Assembly: GCF_001314325.1 (NCBI RefSeq)
Contig: NZ_CP009429.1
Coordinates: 1,116,501 to 1,180,500, forward strand
Length of the DNA: 64,000 nucleotides
Direction of reading: 5' to 3'
Origin: Sphingopyxis macrogoltabida
GTDB lineage: Bacteria; Pseudomonadota; Alphaproteobacteria; Sphingomonadales; Sphingomonadaceae
Below, piece by piece: positions 8,266 to 16,737 of this stretch (its first letter is position 1; every line of letters begins with the position of its first letter). The notes under the pieces were generated by a model. That model ran no database searches, was not told the DNA's origin, and worked only from the letters and a program-made list of their open reading frames with translations. Position numbers and translations under genes: made by a program.

Positions 8266-9341
8266 GCGAGACGATTTCCCTGCTGGCGGAGCGGACCGAC
8301 GAACCGTCGGCCGTCGCACCGCCCCGACCGTTCGTCCGTCGGCCGCGCGACTGCACCTATGCCGAAGGCGACTGGGAAGTCCTCTCGCGGTTCTGGTTCC
8401 CGATCGCCCGCGTCAAGGATCTGGCCGACAAGCCTGTGCGATCGGTCCTGCTCGACGTGAATCTGGTGGTCTATCGGACAACTCAAGGCATCAGTGTCGC
8501 GCGCGACCTGTGCCCGCATCGCGGTGTGCCGCTGAGCATGGGGTGGGTCGAGAACGACGAACTGGTTTGCCCCTATCACGGCCTCCGTTTCGCCAACGAC
8601 GGGCGCTGTGTGCGGATTCCTGCGCAGCCCAACGTCGTGCCCTCCGATCGCTTCCGGGCGACCACCCTGCCGGCGACCGAGCTCTACGGACTGGTCTGGA
8701 CCTGTCTCGATCCCGACAATGCGCAAGGCGGGATTCCCGATTTTCCCGAATGGGATGATGCCCATTTCCAGGCGATCCTGTGCCCGCCGGTGGCGATGGA
8801 AGCTTCGCCGGGCCGCCAAGTCGAAGGCTTCATCGACGTCGCCCACTTCGCCTGGATACACCACGAGGCCTTCGCCGACCGCGAGAACCCTGTGGTGCCG
8901 GTCTACCAAACAAAATCGACCGACTACGGCTTCCGCAGCACATACATCAGCGGGATCAGCAACTTTCCCAAGGCGCTGCAGCACCTCGAGCCTGAAGGCT
9001 TCGTCTGGCGCCGTGTCTTCGATGTCCACCCGCCCTATACCGCTTTTCTGACAGTGGACTTTCCCGAGGGCGGCGTGCTGCGGATCATGAACATCGCTAC
9101 GCCTGTCTCGGCGCGGCGGACTACGCTCTACGTGCCGCTGGTCCGCAATTTCGACATGACGGGCTCGGTTGACGATGTCTACGCCTTCAACGCTCAGATC
9201 TTCGCCGAGGATCAGGCTATCGTTGAGGCGCAGTCGCCCGAGGATCTGCCGCTTGAACTCGACGACGAGGCGCATTTCGCGGCCGACCGATCCTCGGTCG
9301 CCTATCGTAAGGCGCTGCGGGAGCTTGGCCTGACGGGCTGA
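8262..9341 (+). CDS. Rieske non-haem iron oxygenase, oxygenase component
   Basis: A 359-residue oxygenase of the single-component-alpha type (vanillate O-demethylase, dicamba demethylase and methylxanthine N-demethylase group). The Rieske [2Fe-2S] motif is complete: Cys84-x-His86, 16 residues, Cys103-x2-His106 (CPHRG; CPYHG). The mononuclear iron motif is Asp192-x2-His195-x4-His200 (DVAHFAWIH). The length and domain order match O- and N-demethylases rather than ring dihydroxylases. No ferredoxin reductase lies nearby, so electrons must come from a protein encoded elsewhere. It is the last gene before a terminator. N-demethylation of a methylated purine is a reasonable inference, unproven. Confidence 0.88.
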   Translation: MSETISLLAERTDEPSAVAPPRPFVRRPRDCTYAEGDWEVLSRFWFPIARVKDLADKPVRSVLLDVNLVVYRTTQGISVARDLCPHRGVPLSMGWVENDELVCPYHGLRFANDGRCVRIPAQPNVVPSDRFRATTLPATELYGLVWTCLDPDNAQGGIPDFPEWDDAHFQAILCPPVAMEASPGRQVEGFIDVAHFAWIHHEAFADRENPVVPVYQTKSTDYGFRSTYISGISNFPKALQHLEPEGFVWRRVFDVHPPYTAFLTVDFPEGGVLRIMNIATPVSARRTTLYVPLVRNFDMTGSVDDVYAFNAQIFAEDQAIVEAQSPEDLPLELDDEAHFAADRSSVAYRKALRELGLTG

Positions 9342-9364
9342 AGTCTCGCCCTGCGAACGGCCCT

Positions 9365-9407
9365 GGCCGGCGGGAACCCCTTCCAGGGGCTTCCGCCGGC
9401 CTTTTTT
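9365..9407 (+). terminator. Rho-independent terminator after the Rieske gene
   Basis: A GC-rich hairpin (arms GGCCGGCGGGAACCCCT and AGGGGCTTCCGCCGGCC around a TCC loop, nearly perfect) is followed by six T residues. It lies 23 bp after the Rieske gene stop and separates the front module from the urate module. Confidence 0.85.
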
Positions 9408-9549
9408 GTTTCGGGGGCTTGATCAGCCACGATCCTGTACAGTCGGGGTGTCCGCAAAACGGCATCACTATGGTCTATAAAATATTCTTTTTGCGAGCGA
9501 GGATCATCGGCAGACATGGCCAGACGCCACCTATGCGAGAACTTCCCGA
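9408..9549 (+). promoter_or_regulatory. Probable promoter region of the urate-degradation operon
   Basis: No gene is present between the terminator and the HpxW start. An AT-rich TATAAAAT at 9476-9483 is a good -10 candidate in otherwise GC-rich DNA. No consensus -35 lies at the expected spacing, which would suit an activator-dependent (LysR) promoter. Confidence 0.45.
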
Positions 9550-11130
9550 ATGATGCACTCACTGCGCTGCTACAAGGGGATCACGACCTCGCCACATCAC
9601 TTGGCCAGCCAGGCCGGCAGCGACGTGCTCAAGGATGGCGGCACCGCGGTGGAGGCCTGCGTCGCCATCGCCGCGGCCTTGGCGGCAGTCTATCCGCACA
9701 TGACGGGCATCGGTGGCGATGGCTTCTGGCTGATCCACGAGCCCGACGGCAGGGTTCACGCGATCGACGCCTGCGGCGGCGCGGCGGCCAAGGCTAACCT
9801 CGGGCTCTATGCAGGAATGAGCGAAATCCCCTGGCGCGGACCGCTGTCGGCCAACACGGTCGCCGGCACGATCTCCGGCTGGAAGCGCGCTCTGGCCGAC
9901 GATGCCGGCACGCTTGCGCTGGACCGGCTGTTGCGCGACGCAATCGACCTCGCGGAAGCAGGCGTCGCCGTCACCTGCGGCGGGGCCGAGCTCGCCGCGG
10001 CCAAGCACGCTGAATTGGTCGATCAGCCCGGCGCCTATGCCGCGACTTTCGCCCCCGCAGGCCGCCCGCTGCGCGAGGGCGAGTTGCTGCGCCAGCCCGC
10101 GCTGGCGAGGACGCTGCGGGCACTGGCTGAGAACGGCCTGCAGGATTTCTACGAGGGCAAGTTGGCGCGTTCGATCGCCCAGGATCTGGCGAAGCTGGGT
10201 AGTCCGGTCAGCGAAGACGATCTGGCGCATCATGCGGCGACCAAGCCCGATCCGCTGACGATCGCGGTCAAGGATGCGTGCCTGTTCAACACCGCCCCGC
10301 CGACCCAGGGACTGGCTTCTTTACTGATCCTCGCGCTGTTCGACCGGCTCGGTGTAAGCGAAGGCGAAGGCTTCGCCCACTTGCACGGCCTGATCGAAGC
10401 GACCAAGCAGGCGTTCATTGTGCGCGACCGCCATGTTGGCGATCTGGCCTACATGCCCGTCGCGCCGCAGGCTATCCTCGACGATACCGCCGGGCTCGAC
10501 GCGATGACTGCGGCGATCGACCGCGAGCGGGCCCTTGCCTGGCCCCAAGATGCGGCGCTGGGCGATACGACGTGGTTCGGGGCAGCCGATGGGCGCGGCC
10601 AGGTGGTGAGCTGCATCCAGTCGACCTATTTCGAATTCGGTTCTGGCCTCGTACTACCCGAAACCGGGATTACCTGGCAGAATCGCGGCTCCAGCTTCTG
10701 CCTGGCGGACGAGGGCTGGAACGCCCTGAAACCGGGGCGCAAGCCGTTCCATACGCTCAACCCCGCGCTGGCCCGGTTCGACGATGGCCGGGTCATGGCC
10801 TATGGCACGATGGGCGGCGAAGGCCAGCCGCAGACCCAGGCAGCCGTGTTCAGCCGCTATGCCTGGTTCGGGGTGCCGCTGCAGGAGGCCATCACCCGGC
10901 CGCGCTGGCTGCTGGGCCGCACCTGGGGCGAGACGAGCACCACGCTCAAGCTCGAACGTCGCATCGACGACACCGTGCTCGCCGCGCTGCGCGACGCTGG
11001 CCACGATGTCGAAGTCCTGGGCGCCTTTACGTCGACCATGGGGCATGCCGGGGCGATTGTCCGGCATCCGGATGGTTTGCTGGAAGGCGCGACCGATCCG
11101 CGCTCGGACGGCGGGGTCGGCACGTGGTAG
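9550..11130 (+). CDS. hpxW: HpxW-type oxamate amidohydrolase (gamma-glutamyltransferase-fold Ntn hydrolase)
   Basis: A 526-residue member of the gamma-glutamyltranspeptidase superfamily. The autocleavage site and nucleophile are Thr340 in D-T340-T-W-F, giving a large subunit (1-339) and a small one (340-526). No signal peptide is seen, unlike periplasmic gamma-glutamyltransferases, which points to a cytoplasmic metabolic enzyme. In Klebsiella a family member, HpxW, hydrolyses oxamate to oxalate and ammonia at the end of urate breakdown. Here it heads a run of allantoate, ureidoglycine, allantoin and urate enzymes, so the HpxW role fits much better than glutathione metabolism. Assignment is from context plus fold. 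Confidence 0.82.
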   Translation: MMHSLRCYKGITTSPHHLASQAGSDVLKDGGTAVEACVAIAAALAAVYPHMTGIGGDGFWLIHEPDGRVHAIDACGGAAAKANLGLYAGMSEIPWRGPLSANTVAGTISGWKRALADDAGTLALDRLLRDAIDLAEAGVAVTCGGAELAAAKHAELVDQPGAYAATFAPAGRPLREGELLRQPALARTLRALAENGLQDFYEGKLARSIAQDLAKLGSPVSEDDLAHHAATKPDPLTIAVKDACLFNTAPPTQGLASLLILALFDRLGVSEGEGFAHLHGLIEATKQAFIVRDRHVGDLAYMPVAPQAILDDTAGLDAMTAAIDRERALAWPQDAALGDTTWFGAADGRGQVVSCIQSTYFEFGSGLVLPETGITWQNRGSSFCLADEGWNALKPGRKPFHTLNPALARFDDGRVMAYGTMGGEGQPQTQAAVFSRYAWFGVPLQEAITRPRWLLGRTWGETSTTLKLERRIDDTVLAALRDAGHDVEVLGAFTSTMGHAGAIVRHPDGLLEGATDPRSDGGVGTW

Positions 11131-12380
11131 GCGGGATTCGTGCGGTCGAGCGCTGCGACGCGCTTGGACATGCTCCCTACAGCGACATGGCGGGCGGGCT
11201 TCACCGCGGTTACCTGACACCCGCCTATGCCGCCTCGCAGCAGTCCGTGGCCAGCTGGATGGCCGAGGCCGGGATGACGGTGCGGATCGACGTGGCGGGC
11301 AATTTGGTTGGCCGTTACGAAGGAACTGCCTCCGGTCCGGCGCTGATCATCGGCAGTCACCTCGACAGCGTGCGCGATGCCGGCCGCTATGACGGTCCGC
11401 TGGGGATTATGCTGGGGATCGAGTGCGTCGCAGCGTTGCACGCGGCGGGTAGGCGACCTTCATTTCCTATCGAGGTCTATGCCTTTGGCGACGAGGAGGG
11501 ATCGCGCTTCCCCCTGGCGATGCTAGCCAGCCGGGCGGTTGCGGGCACCTTGGGCGATATTGCGCACGAGCCGGTCGATGCGCAGGGGGTAAGCTTCTTC
11601 CAGGCGCTGCGCGACTATGGCGCCAGAGCAGGCGTGCCCGTCGCGGCCAGTTTCGGCGAATACGCGGCGGCGCGTCACGAGGGTGCTTTCGCCTATTTCG
11701 AGGCCCATATCGAACAGGGGCCGGCGCTTGAGACAGCGGGGCTGCCCGTGGGAAACGTGACGGCGATTGCGGCGCAGAAGCGCTACGCGATCCAGCTAAC
11801 CGGCCGTGCGGGTCATGCCGGGACGACTGCCATGGGGCTGCGCCGCGATGCGCTGGCCGCCGCTGCCGAGATGATGCTCGCGACCGAGGCGCTGGCCCTG
11901 TCCGCGGGCGGCGAGCATGTCGCCACCGTGGGAACGATCGCCGCTGCGCCCGGCGCCGCCAACGTCATCCCCGGAGTGGTCCGCTTCACGCTCGACGTGC
12001 GCGCCGCGACCGACGCGGGTTGCGCGGGTCTGGCAGCGGCGCTGCTCGACCGGTTCGATGCGATCGCCGCGCAACGCGGGATCAAACTGGCTGCCGACCT
12101 CCTGCACGAATTGCCTGCGAGCCCCTCCGATCCCGCGCTGATGGACCTGCTGGATCAGGCGATCGGGGCCGAGGGTGTGCCCATCCGCCGGCTCATGTCG
12201 GGCGCGGGGCATGATGCGATGATCCTGTCGGCGCTATGCCCCACGGCCATGCTGTTCATCCGATGCGCGGATGGGATCAGCCACAACCCTGCCGAACGCG
12301 TGGCCGTGTCCGACGTCGAAGTTGCGGCGCGAGTCATGCTGCGCTTCATCGAAAACCTGGAAGGACTCCGCAATGCATGA
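11124..12380 (+). CDS. hpxK: Allantoate amidohydrolase (M20-family Zn hydrolase)
   Basis: A 418-residue M20/ArgE-type hydrolase. The start is taken at the GTG at 11124, which overlaps the hpxW stop, because homology begins directly there (RAVERCDALGHAPYSD); no ATG fits. Metal ligands are visible: His79 and Asp81 in GSHLDSV, Asp90 in GRYDGPLG, Glu124/Glu125 in DEEGSRFPLAM, and a distal His near GISHNPAE. These features fit allantoate amidohydrolase, N-carbamoyl-L-amino acid hydrolase and ureidoglycolate amidohydrolase. Between the allantoinase, aminotransferase and HpxW genes, hydrolysis of allantoate to ureidoglycine, ammonia and CO2 is the natural role. Confidence 0.85.
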   Translation: MVGGIRAVERCDALGHAPYSDMAGGLHRGYLTPAYAASQQSVASWMAEAGMTVRIDVAGNLVGRYEGTASGPALIIGSHLDSVRDAGRYDGPLGIMLGIECVAALHAAGRRPSFPIEVYAFGDEEGSRFPLAMLASRAVAGTLGDIAHEPVDAQGVSFFQALRDYGARAGVPVAASFGEYAAARHEGAFAYFEAHIEQGPALETAGLPVGNVTAIAAQKRYAIQLTGRAGHAGTTAMGLRRDALAAAAEMMLATEALALSAGGEHVATVGTIAAAPGAANVIPGVVRFTLDVRAATDAGCAGLAAALLDRFDAIAAQRGIKLAADLLHELPASPSDPALMDLLDQAIGAEGVPIRRLMSGAGHDAMILSALCPTAMLFIRCADGISHNPAERVAVSDVEVAARVMLRFIENLEGLRNA

Positions 12381-13602
12381 TTTCTTTGGCGAGATTGACC
12401 CGCCGCAGCGCCTGCTGATGGGACCCGGTCCGGTCAACGCCCACCCGCGCGTGCTCCGCGCGATGTCGGCCGATCTACTTGGGCAGTTCGATCCCGAAAT
12501 GACCGGCTACATGAACGAGGTCATGGCGCTCTACCGACCGATCTTCGGCACGGACAACCGCTGGACATTCCTTGTCAACGGCACGGCCCGGGCCGGGATC
12601 GAGGCAGCACTGGTCAGCTTGGTCTCGCCCGGCGACGTCGTTCTGGTCGTGAACTTCGGGCGCTTCGGTCTGCTCCTGACGGAAATTCTCGGGCGGATCG
12701 GCGCGCGGATCGAAACCGTCGAGGCCCCCTGGGGCGAGGTGGTGCCGCTGGATGCGATCGCTGCCGCTATCCAGCGCACCGCGCCGCGTCTGGTCGCGAC
12801 AATCCACGGCGACACCTCGACCACGATGGCCCAGCCGCTGGGCGGCCTCGGCGCGCTGTGCCGCGATGCCGGCGCCTTGCTCTATGTCGATGCCACGGCG
12901 ACGATCGGCGGGATGGAACTCTCGGTCGATGCATGGGGGGCGGACATCGTCACCGGCGGCCTGCAGAAGTGCCTGGGAGGTTCTTCCGGATCGGCGCCGA
13001 TCACGATCTCGGACCGCGCCGCCGAGCACATAGGCCGCCGCCGGCATGTCGAACTCGGGCTGCGGACCGATGAGTTCAGCGACGGAGATGGTCTGGTCAT
13101 CGGGTCGAACTATTTCGATCTGGGCATGATCATGGATTACTGGTCGGAAAAGCGCCTCAACCACCACACCGAGGCGACGACCATGCTCTACGGCGCGCGC
13201 GAATGCGCCCGGATCATGCTGCAGGAAGGCCTCGCCGCGCGCTATGCCCGGCACAGTGCCGCCGGGCGGGCGATGGCGGCCGGGCTCGGCGCGCTAGGCC
13301 TGACGCTGTTCGGCGACGAACGCCACCGAATGACCAGTGTCACCGCGGCGTTCATTCCCGATGAAGTCGATGGCGAGACCGTCCGCCGCCGCTTGCGTGA
13401 GGACTTCGAGATCGAGATCGGCACCGCCTTCGGTCCGCTTGCCGGCAAGGTCTGGCGCTTCGGCGCGATGGGGTACAACGCGCGCAAGCACAAGGTTCTG
13501 ATTACGCTGGGCGCTTTGGAGGCCGTTCTGCGCGCCGAAGGCTTTGCCTGCCCGCCGGGCGAGGCCGTCGCCTCCGCGCTGGCCGCGTGGGACGCCGTAT
13601 GA
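12373..13602 (+). CDS. pucG: (S)-ureidoglycine-glyoxylate aminotransferase (PucG/HpxJ type)
   Basis: A 409-residue class-V PLP aminotransferase. It starts at the ATG at 12373, inside the last 8 bp of the preceding gene; RLLMGPGPVNAHPRVL is the usual N-terminus of the alanine-glyoxylate aminotransferase group. The PLP lysine is Lys199 in GGLQK, preceded by D-x-V-T-G-G. The group includes serine- and alanine-glyoxylate aminotransferases, but the allantoate and allantoin genes on both sides favour transamination of ureidoglycine with glyoxylate, giving oxalurate and glycine. This choice sends the pathway toward oxalurate and oxamate, in agreement with hpxW, hpxY and hpxZ in the same cluster. Confidence 0.85.
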   Translation: MHDFFGEIDPPQRLLMGPGPVNAHPRVLRAMSADLLGQFDPEMTGYMNEVMALYRPIFGTDNRWTFLVNGTARAGIEAALVSLVSPGDVVLVVNFGRFGLLLTEILGRIGARIETVEAPWGEVVPLDAIAAAIQRTAPRLVATIHGDTSTTMAQPLGGLGALCRDAGALLYVDATATIGGMELSVDAWGADIVTGGLQKCLGGSSGSAPITISDRAAEHIGRRRHVELGLRTDEFSDGDGLVIGSNYFDLGMIMDYWSEKRLNHHTEATTMLYGARECARIMLQEGLAARYARHSAAGRAMAAGLGALGLTLFGDERHRMTSVTAAFIPDEVDGETVRRRLREDFEIEIGTAFGPLAGKVWRFGAMGYNARKHKVLITLGALEAVLRAEGFACPPGEAVASALAAWDAV

Positions 13603-14486
13603 CGGCGCGCGATCTGATCGGCTACGGCGAGACGCCGCCCCCCGCCTTCTGGCCGGGCGGCGCGCGGATCGCGGTGCAGTTCGTCGTGAACTACCAGGAA
13701 GGCGCGGAGAACTCCGTCCTCAACGGGGATCGCGGTTCGGAGGCGTTCCTGTCCGAGATGGTTGGCGCTGCGAGCCATCCGGCGAGGGCGATGGCGATGG
13801 AAAGCCTTTACGAATACGGCAGCCGTGCTGGATTCTGGCGGCTGCACCGCCTGTTCACCGAGCGGCGGGCGCCGGTGACCGTGTTCGGCGTAGCCGCTGC
13901 GCTCGAGATGAACCCCGCCGCAACCGAGGCCATGCTGCGCTCAGATTGGGAGATTGCGAGCCACGGCTATCGCTGGATCGACTACCAGGCCGTGCCCGAG
14001 GAGATCGAACGCGAGCACATCGCCCGCGCAGTCGAAATCCATACGCGGGTCACGGGGGAGCGGCCGCTCGGCTGGTATCAGGGCCGCACCTCGCCCAACA
14101 CGGCGCGGCTGGTCGTAGAAGAGGGCGGCTTTGTCTACGACGCCGATTCCTATGCCGATGACGTGCCGTACTACGATGTGCGCCACGGTCGGCCGCAACT
14201 GATCGTGCCCTATACGCTCGACGCCAACGATATGAAGATGGTCGCGTTCAACGGCTTCACCGAGGGCGAGCAGTTATTCCGCTACCTGCGCGACACCTTT
14301 GAATGCCTGCGTGCCGAGGGCGGTCGGATGATGTCGATCGGGCTGCACGGTCGGATTGCTGGGAAGCCGGCACGCGCCGCAGCGGTCGCCCGCTTCGTCG
14401 ATCACGTCCTCGCCGCCGGCGACGCATGGATCGCGCGGCGGATCGACATCGCCCGGCACTGGCTGGAGGCCCACCCCCATGACTGA
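13599..14486 (+). CDS. puuE: PuuE-type allantoinase (polysaccharide-deacetylase fold)
   Basis: A 295-residue NodB-fold hydrolase of the metal-independent allantoinase family. The N-terminus DLIGYGETPPPAFWPGGARI and the following VQFVVNYQEGAENSVLNGD are hallmark PuuE sequences. It converts allantoin to allantoate and is unrelated to the amidohydrolase-type AllB. The ATG at 13599 overlaps the aminotransferase stop (ATGA); an earlier in-frame ATG at 13587 would overlap more and adds only four residues. It is followed with an 8-bp overlap by uraD. Confidence in the family is high because the signature is unusually specific. Confidence 0.93.
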   Translation: MTARDLIGYGETPPPAFWPGGARIAVQFVVNYQEGAENSVLNGDRGSEAFLSEMVGAASHPARAMAMESLYEYGSRAGFWRLHRLFTERRAPVTVFGVAAALEMNPAATEAMLRSDWEIASHGYRWIDYQAVPEEIEREHIARAVEIHTRVTGERPLGWYQGRTSPNTARLVVEEGGFVYDADSYADDVPYYDVRHGRPQLIVPYTLDANDMKMVAFNGFTEGEQLFRYLRDTFECLRAEGGRMMSIGLHGRIAGKPARAAAVARFVDHVLAAGDAWIARRIDIARHWLEAHPHD

Positions 14487-14952
14487 TGCGGCTACTGCCT
14501 TCGTCGCCCGCTACGGCGAACTGTTCGAGCATTCGCCCTGGGTGGTTGAGCGTGCGGCGCGGCGCCTGCCGCTGGCCGATCTTCACGCGGGCTTGATGGA
14601 GGTGGTGCGGGCGGCCACGACCGACGAGCAACTGGCGCTGATCCGCGCGCACCCCGAACTCGCGGGCAAGGCCGCGATCGACGGAACGCTGACTAGCGCC
14701 TCGGCCGCCGAGCAGGCCTCGGCCGGGCTCGACCGCCTGAACCCGGACGAGTTCGCGCGGTTCCACGATCTCAATCGCCGCTACACCGAGAAATTCGCCT
14801 TCCCTTTCATCATCTGCGTTCGGCTTACCAACAAGGCCGGCATCCTGGCGGCGATGGCGTCGCGGCTGGAGAACGACCGGCCGACCGAATTCGCCGCCGC
14901 CATCGCGCAGATCGGCGAGATCGTAAGGCTTAGGCTGGAGGACATGGCATGA
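14479..14952 (+). CDS. uraD: 2-oxo-4-hydroxy-4-carboxy-5-ureidoimidazoline decarboxylase
   Basis: A 157-residue OHCU decarboxylase, all helical. It shows the family motif R-A-HPELAG, where His58 corresponds to the catalytic histidine, and the FAFPFIICVR segment near residues 108-117. It produces (S)-allantoin from OHCU, the product of UraH. The ATG at 14479 lies within the puuE end, and the stop overlaps hpyO by 4 bp, so puuE-uraD-hpyO-uraH are read as one coupled block. Length is normal for the stand-alone bacterial enzyme. Confidence 0.93.
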   Translation: MTDAATAFVARYGELFEHSPWVVERAARRLPLADLHAGLMEVVRAATTDEQLALIRAHPELAGKAAIDGTLTSASAAEQASAGLDRLNPDEFARFHDLNRRYTEKFAFPFIICVRLTNKAGILAAMASRLENDRPTEFAAAIAQIGEIVRLRLEDMA

Positions 14953-16361
14953 CCCTGGCGCAGCACGAAGAACGGGTGAGGCACGATCTCGAGTGCCTCG
15001 GGCTGGGTGGCCCGGCCTGGACGCGCACCGTCCCGCATGACGATGAACATGTTTACGACGTGATCGTGGTGGGCGGCGGACAGAGTGGCCTCGGCGCGGC
15101 CTTCGGTCTGCTGCGTGAGCGGGTGGGCAACATCCTGGTGCTGGACGAGAACCCGGAAGGATATGAAGGCCCATGGGCGACCTATGCTCGCATGGTCACT
15201 CTGCGGACCCCGAAGCACCTGACCTCAATTGATTACGGAATCCCCTCGCTGACCTTCCGGGCCTATTGGGAGGCGCTCCACGGGCCCGCAGGCTGGGCGG
15301 CGCTCGACAAGATCCCGCGCGGCGACTGGATGGAATACCTGCGCTGGTATCGCCGAGTGCTGAACCTGCCTGTGCGCAACGGCAGCAAGGTCGAACTGGT
15401 CGAGCCCGTCGCGCCCGGCCTTTTCCGGCTTCACCTGGCGGGGGGCGACTCGCTGCTTTCGCGCAAGGTCGTCCTCGCCACCGGGATTCAGGGCGGCGGG
15501 CGGTGGCAGACGCCGAAGATGGTCGAGTCGCTGCCGCGTACTCGCTATGCCCATACATCCGAAGCGATCGACTTTGCGGCGCTCGCGGGGCGGCGGATCG
15601 CGGTTCTTGGCGGTGGAGCCTCGGCCTTCGACAATGCGCAGCATGCGCTGTCCCTGGGCGCCGGATCGGTCGATGTCTTCGTAAGGCGCAAGGAGCTGGC
15701 CGCGGTCAATCCGATCCGCTTCATGGAACAGTCTGGCCTGATCCCCCGCTTTCCGGCGCTGGGTGACGAAATGAAGTACCGTTTCATGCGGAGCTTCTTC
15801 GACCGCAACCAGCCGCCGACCAACGACACCTTCTCCCGCGCGGCAAGCTATCCTGGCTTTCGCCTGCACTTGGGCGCGCCGTGGCTTGGCGTGACAGAGA
15901 CTGCCGACGGGGTACGGGTCACCACCCCGCAGGGTGAGGAGACCTTCGATTTCCTGATCCTGTCGACCGGGTTGGTCACCGATCCGGCCTTGCGGCCCGA
16001 GCTGGCCCTGGTTGCCGACCGCATCCTGCGCTGGGCAGACCGCCTGGCTGGCGAGGCGGAGGAGCGCAGCCCGGTGCTCGACGCGCATCCCTATCTCGGT
16101 GCGGGTTTCGAACTGCTCGGGCGGACCGCGGAAGACGAGCGGGTGCTTCACGGTCTGTTCGCATTCAACTATTCGGGCCTGATCAACTTCGGCCTCTCGG
16201 CCTCCGCGATCTCGGGCCTCAAGCATGCTTTGCCTCGCCTCGCGGCCGGCGTTGCGGACCAGCTGTTTCTCGACGATCAGGACAGGATCGTCGCCGACTA
16301 TCTGGCCTATGACGAACCCGAATTCGTCGCCGGCCAGGAACCCTGGAAGCACGTCGCGTGA
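14949..16361 (+). CDS. hpyO: HpyO-type FAD-dependent urate hydroxylase
   Basis: A 470-residue flavoprotein with two Rossmann motifs: FAD site GGGQSG at 42-47 after DVIVV, and a second dinucleotide site GGGAS at about 220-224. It resembles NAD(P)/FAD monooxygenases such as the Xanthomonas HpyO urate hydroxylase, and is distinct from both cofactor-free uricase and the HpxO aromatic-hydroxylase-type enzyme. It lies between uraD and uraH with ATGA overlaps on both sides, exactly where a urate oxidase belongs. The expected reaction is urate to 5-hydroxyisourate using O2 and NAD(P)H. Methylated urates are alternative substrates in this context. Confidence 0.82.
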   Translation: MTLAQHEERVRHDLECLGLGGPAWTRTVPHDDEHVYDVIVVGGGQSGLGAAFGLLRERVGNILVLDENPEGYEGPWATYARMVTLRTPKHLTSIDYGIPSLTFRAYWEALHGPAGWAALDKIPRGDWMEYLRWYRRVLNLPVRNGSKVELVEPVAPGLFRLHLAGGDSLLSRKVVLATGIQGGGRWQTPKMVESLPRTRYAHTSEAIDFAALAGRRIAVLGGGASAFDNAQHALSLGAGSVDVFVRRKELAAVNPIRFMEQSGLIPRFPALGDEMKYRFMRSFFDRNQPPTNDTFSRAASYPGFRLHLGAPWLGVTETADGVRVTTPQGEETFDFLILSTGLVTDPALRPELALVADRILRWADRLAGEAEERSPVLDAHPYLGAGFELLGRTAEDERVLHGLFAFNYSGLINFGLSASAISGLKHALPRLAAGVADQLFLDDQDRIVADYLAYDEPEFVAGQEPWKHVA

Positions 16362-16687
16362 GCCTGTCCACCCATGTCTTGGACACCGCTCACGGGCGTC
16401 CCGCCGCCGGTCTCGCGCTGACGCTTGTCGCGGGGAAACAAACCTTGTTCAGCGGCACGACGGACGCCGATGGCCGGTGCCCGGCCTTGCGCGACCTCGC
16501 ATTGGATGCCGGAACCTATCGCTTGAGCTTCGCGGTAGCCGACTACTTCCGCAGGCAGGGGATTGCGTTGCCCGATCCGCCGTTCCTCGACGTCGTCTCG
16601 ATCGATTTCGGGATAGACGGACATGCACACTACCACGTGCCGCTGCTGGTTTCGCCATTTTCCTATTCGACCTATCGGGGAAGCTGA
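16358..16687 (+). CDS. uraH: 5-hydroxyisourate hydrolase (transthyretin-like)
   Basis: A 109-residue transthyretin-related protein. It has the three diagnostic features: N-terminal STHVLD with His6, the central beta-sandwich with HAHYHVPLL (second catalytic histidine), and the exact C-terminal tetrapeptide YRGS. It hydrolyses 5-hydroxyisourate to OHCU as a cytoplasmic homotetramer. The start overlaps the hpyO stop by 4 bp. There is no signal peptide, unlike some periplasmic homologues. Confidence 0.96.
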   Translation: MSLSTHVLDTAHGRPAAGLALTLVAGKQTLFSGTTDADGRCPALRDLALDAGTYRLSFAVADYFRRQGIALPDPPFLDVVSIDFGIDGHAHYHVPLLVSPFSYSTYRGS

Positions 16688-16737
16688 GGCCACCAGGCCA
16701 GGCCGATCCTCACAGCCCTTACTGACGGAGAATACCG

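Noticed and set aside
10278..11123. N-terminal extension of the allantoate amidohydrolase
   Set aside because: Open frame upstream of 11124 lies within hpxW in another frame and has no homology; the protein begins at the GTG overlapping the hpxW stop.
9550..11130. Ordinary gamma-glutamyltransferase
   Set aside because: No signal peptide and placement among allantoate and urate genes favour the HpxW oxamate amidohydrolase role.
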